NCBI RefSeq assembly: GCF_000321225.1
Contig: NW_004451010.1
Location: 1,901,129-1,965,128, forward strand
DNA: 64,000 nucleotides
Direction: 5' to 3'
From: Odobenus rosmarus divergens
Lineage: Eukaryota; Chordata; Mammalia; Carnivora; Odobenidae
A model generated the notes under the pieces. That model saw nothing but the letters and a program-made list of their open reading frames with translations, was not told where the DNA came from and ran no database searches. Positions 59,901 to 64,000 of this stretch are shown in pieces. Within the stretch, counting starts at the first letter, position 1. Every line of letters begins with the position of its first letter. The position numbers were made by a program, and so were the translations under genes.

Positions 59901-61080
59901 CATGGGGAACAGACTATTTTGATTCCCAGAGACCAAATTTTATACCAAAATGGTACAAAGGATCGATAGAATAGTACCTAGTTAAGTTTGGAACTTCAGC
60001 AAGTGAACTTGCTATTTTGAAAGTTGCCAGGTGAGATAGGACTTCTGGTGATGGGGGAATGAGTTGAGTCAGCAAATCTTTTCTCTGAGAAACAACTATG
60101 AAGCTGAACAAAATTGTCAAAAACAACAATTTGATGGTTCTGGAAATCTAGCAATCACAAACAATAAATTGCGAAGCATGTATTCATGAAATACTGCTAA
60201 ACTTTGTATAAGAACAGTGGGAGTCTGTGGTGGTCTTGCTTGGTGCTGCTCCTGTTCCCTCAACAGCTCAGTCAGTGCAGTCTTTCTATCAGGTGGGGCT
60301 GGCCATGACTGCCAGAGAGGGCTGATGTGATATACAGAGGAGGCCAAAAAATAAATAAAAAAATAAAATAAATGAAAAATATCCCACACATGATGTTGTC
60401 AATAAAAAAAGCAAACTATAGGAAATGAATAGGGAAAGTGTCCAGCTTTGCTAGAGTAAAGTTGTGGCCTTTGGTAGAGGTGAGCAGCAGACTGGTAGTC
60501 TAGCAAGAAATTTAACACAGAAAATGGAAATGAGAAAGTCAAAGTGGACCTAAATAAGCTCTTCACATATCCCTGGCTAACTACAAAGCTATTCCCATAA
60601 GGGAGACCCAAGAGGGCCCTGCAGAGAGTTAAAGCTGGTACAGACTTGAAAACTGCCTGAACACTGAAATGTACCCTTCAACCACAAAAAGCTTCATCAG
60701 CACAGACTTGCTCAAAGTGTTTGAGCACAACCTCTGATAAATCACTGAATAACAACTAAGTTACATAGACACAGGGTAATCCCTAGCAGAGAAATCAGCA
60801 GCCAGACACCATGGGGGACAGATCATACATTAAGGCCAAAAAAGCTATTAAAAATAAATAAATAAAAACAACCAGGGAAGAAAAAATAGTCAGAATCCAG
60901 AACTGCTACAAAAATACCATTTAAAAAAAATCGATTTTTTTGACAAAAATATTATATAATCCAATAATGAAAGGCAGTCAATAGAAAATGTCTCTGAATA
61001 GGCAAAGATATAGGATTTAGCAGACAAAAGACTTTAAAACAGCTATTATAAATATATCAGTGAATAAAAGGAAATGTTTA
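59900..61080 (+). repeat. Probable 5' region of an ancient L1
   Basis: Sits immediately before recognisable L1 ORF1 sequence in the same orientation, and has the mixed non-coding character of an old L1 5' UTR. The left limit is not determined and the assignment is by continuity. Confidence 0.4.
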
Positions 61081-61999
61081 AAGAATTAAAGGAAAATGTA
61101 ATGGCAATGACATAAGTTTCAATACAGAAAGAGAAACTATTTTTTTAATTTTATTTTATTACATTATGTTAATCATCATACATTACATCATTAGTTTTTG
61201 ATGTAGTGTTCCATGATTCATTGTTTGCGTATAACACCCAGTGCTCCATTCAATACATGCCCTCATTAATACACATCACCAGGCTAACCTATCCCCCTAC
61301 CCCCTCCCCTCTAGAACCCTCAGTTTGTTTCTCAGAGTCCTAGTCTCTCATGGTTCGAAGAGAAACTATTTATAACATAAAAATTATAGACTTCGAAAGT
61401 ACAATAACCAAAATTTACAAACTGACTACAAAGGCCCAAACAGAAGCTCTGAGGGCAAAGACTGAATCAGTGAAGGTGAAGACAGATCAATACAAATATC
61501 CAGACTGGAAAATACAGAGAACAAAAGACAGGAGAAAAATGAACAGAACCTCACAAACCTGTGGGATATCAAGGGTAGCAACATACATGTATAGGAATCC
61601 TAGAAAGAGAGGAGAATGACAAAGGGCAAAGAAAAAATATTTGAAGAAATACTGGTTGAAAATCCAATTGGATGGAAAACACTACCCCACAGATTCAGAA
61701 GTTCAAATAATACTAACTAGAATAAACACAAAGAGATCTATACCCAGGCACTTCATACTCAAGTTTTTGAAAGCAAAAGACAAAGAGAAAATCTTAAAAA
61801 GCAGCAAGAGAAAAATGACTAATCATGTACAAGGAAAATGGAATAGGACTGATTACAAGAAATAGGGGGCTTAGAAGGCAGTGGAAAGATATATTCAGAG
61901 TGCTAAGAGAAAAAAGAAACAAACCTGTTCACAAAAATTTTCTATCCAAAACATTATTCTCCAAAAACAAAGATAGACATTCCCAAATAAATAACAGCT
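61081..61999 (+). pseudogene. Ancient L1 ORF1 remnant, plus strand
   Basis: Degenerate ORF1. GAACAGAACCTCACAAACCT, GGGATATCAAGGGTAGCAAC, GGAATCCTAGAAAGAGAGGA and GACAAAGAGAAAATCTTAAA match the order seen in mammalian L1 ORF1. A short frame still reads RHFILKFLKAKDKEKILK, the C-terminal RNA-binding part. Frames are broken, and a younger L1 tail is inserted at 61141-61357. Confidence 0.85.
61141..61357 (-). mobile_element. Young L1 tail inserted in the ancient L1, antisense
   Basis: Poly-T then the reversed carnivore L1 3' UTR ending CTAGTCTCTCATGGTTCG. The exact 14-bp duplication AAGAGAAACTATTT (61129-61142 region and 61358-61371) marks the target site inside ORF1 sequence. Confidence 0.95.
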
Positions 62000-62470
62000 G
62001 AGAATGTTTGTTGCAAGCAGAAATACCTAAGAATGTCCTTCAGGCTGAAAGGAAATGACACTAGACAATACTCAAATTGACAGGAAGAAATGAAGAATAC
62101 TGGAAATGGTAAAAATATAAGTAAAAGACTTTAAAAATACATACTTTTCTGCCTTCTCTTAATTTCTTTAAAGGACTTAAAGTGTATGAAATCGCAATGC
62201 TGGGTTTACAAAAATATACATGTAATATATGTGAAAATAACACAGAAGAAATGGAGCTATATTGGATCAAAACAGCTATATTTTACCACAATTAAGTCAG
62301 TATCATCCTGAAGTAGATTGTGATAAGATAAAATGTATATTATAAACCCTAAACATAAAGAAAATATCTTTTAAAAATTTAGTTAAAAAACAAAGAATAA
62401 TTAAAATGGCACCTAATATTTGTTTAACACTAAAGATGTAAAAGAGAAAAATAACAACAAAAACTATAAG
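62000..62470 (+). repeat. L1 inter-ORF region
   Basis: GTCCTTCAGGCTGAAAGGAA, GAGCTATATTGGATCAAAAC and AAGTCAGTATCATCCTGAAG follow the long inter-ORF spacer found in older mammalian L1 subfamilies. Confidence 0.8.
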
Positions 62471-64000
62471 ACATAGAAAACAGACAGCATAATGGAAGGT
62501 GGAAATCCAACCATATCAATGTGAATGGAATAAAGACAGATGAAAATGCAGAAATTATCAGACTGGATTAAAAAAAAAGCAAGGTCCAACTATATACTAT
62601 CTACAAAAGCCAGATTTAAAGATATAAATAGGTTGAAAGGAAAAGGAAAAGAAAAAGATATACCATGCAAAAAGTAACCATAGACAGCTGGAGTACCTAA
62701 ATCAGTATCAGACAAAATGAACATTAAGAGAAAAAATAGTACTTCAGACAAAAAAGGATTTCATAATGATAAAAGGGCCAATACATCTGAGAGATTTAAC
62801 AATTAGAAATGTATACGCACTGAACAAAACAGCCCCCAAAATACTAAAACAAAAATGGCAGAATTGAAAGAAGAACTAGATTATTCAACAATTAGAGTTG
62901 AAGATTTCAATATTCCCTGCTCAATAATTCATGGAAAAACTAGACAGATAATCAGCAAAGATACAGGAAATTTGAATAATACCATAAAAATTTGACATTT
63001 ATAAAACACAGTACCTAACATCATCAAAATACATAGTGTTTTCAAGCACAAATGGAAATTTCTACATTAAGCATTAGCTAAATGTTATATTAATCTGAAA
63101 GGACAAAAGTCATTCAAAATATGTTCTCTGATTACAGCAAAATTAAATTAGAAATCAACAACAGAAAATTTGGAAATCCCCAAATATTTGGATTTAAATC
63201 ACAAAGAAATCTAAAGGACAATTAGAAAATGTTTGAACTGAATGTAAAAACACCTACAAGAAATCAACATTTTGAAATGCAGACAAAGCAGAGCTTAGAG
63301 GGAAATCTGTAGATTTAAACACCTATATTAAAAAAGAAGAAAAGTCTCTAACAATCTAAGCTTCTTCCACCTTAAGAAACTCAAGAAAGAAGATCAAATT
63401 AAACCAAAACCAAACAGCAGATCAGAGCAAAATTCAATGAAATAGAAAATAGAAAAACAACAGAGAAAATGAATAAGACCAAAAGCCTTACTGATAAACC
63501 TCAAGCTAGACTGATGAAACATTAAAATTCATAAAACATAATAAAACCAGACAAAAGAGATGATACTAATTACCCAAATGAAAAATGAAAAAACAACGAC
63601 ACTAGAGAAATTTAAAAAATTATAAGGGAATACTATAAACAACTTTATCTTGATTATATAACTTAGATGAACTGGACAAATTCATAGAAAGACACAAGTT
63701 ACTGAAACTAACTCAAGAAGAAATAGAAAATCTGAAAAGACCTATGAACAAATTAAAATGTTGAATTAGTAATTAAAATTTTTCCCACAAAGAAAAGCTC
63801 ATGGCCATATGGTTTCACTGGGGGATTCTATCAAACATCCAAAGATATAATATCAATCCTACATAAACTTTTTCAGAATATAGAGGAGGATGTGACACTT
63901 CCCAATTTATTCTATAATGTCTGATACCAAAGCTAGACAAAGCTAGACAAAGATCAAAAGAAAATTACAGACTAATATCCATCAAAATGCAAATATCTTT
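62471..64000 (+). pseudogene. Ancient L1 ORF2 remnant, 5' part, runs off the window
   Basis: Endonuclease-domain region (AACTATATACTATCTACAAA, TTTAAAGATATAAATAGGTT, CAGACAAAATGAACATTAAG) followed by the linker and the beginning of the reverse-transcriptase region (GGTTTCACTGGGGGATTCTA, GATACCAAAGCTAGACAAAG). Many frameshifts and stops, so not coding. Continues past the window end. Confidence 0.88.

Noticed and set aside
61350..61865. Two consecutive plus-strand lysine-rich open frames resembling a nucleic-acid-binding protein
   Set aside because: They are pieces of an ancient L1 ORF1 with broken frames.

Overview
The window is nuclear DNA from a carnivore mammal, most likely an arctoid that is not a dog (bear, seal or mustelid type). 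The evidence is about a dozen tRNA-Lys-derived Can-SINEs that start GGGGCGCCTGGGTGGCTCAG and carry the body typical of that group, plus several copies of the carnivore L1 3' end. The DNA is AT-rich, CpG-poor and dominated by introns and repeats.

One gene is present: PRKACB, the catalytic subunit beta of cAMP-dependent protein kinase (PKA), on the minus strand. I located every shared coding exon (human exons 2 to 10; 62, 129, 99, 83, 127, 96, 123, 165 and 126 nt) at 44986 down to 11575. All have GT/AG boundaries and matching phases. Together they encode residues 16 to 351 (Cbeta1 numbering), with the glycine loop, K73, E92, [11 protein letters not shown], activation-loop T198, APE and the C-terminal FCEF. 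Upstream (higher coordinates) lie two tiny alternative first exons, ATG-GGA-TTG-T (59422-59431) and ATG-AGT-G (58829-58835), and two optional 24-nt microexons (50569-50592 and 49239-49262). These fit the brain-type Cbeta3/Cbeta4 'a' and 'b' splice variants. The Cbeta1 and Cbeta2 first exons are not in the window and should lie beyond 64000. The 3' UTR runs from 11574 to about 9350 and contains a striking 3 x 58-bp tandem repeat.

Layout: 1-9350 is downstream intergenic DNA with antisense L1 remnants, two MaLR LTRs, Can-SINEs and a 25-nt U6 snRNA fragment between target-site duplications. 9350-59431 is PRKACB, whose introns hold old L1, L2, MIR and hAT relics and younger L1/Can-SINE insertions, many with clear target-site duplications. 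From about 59900 to the window end is intron or upstream sequence of the longer PRKACB isoforms, occupied by an ancient plus-strand L1 (5' region, ORF1, inter-ORF, start of ORF2) that is itself interrupted by a younger antisense L1 tail. I found no second protein-coding gene, no functional RNA gene, no CRISPR array and no new biological system. The most notable items are the duplicated microexons, the 3' UTR minisatellite, the U6 fragment and an L1 copy with an inverted 5' end.
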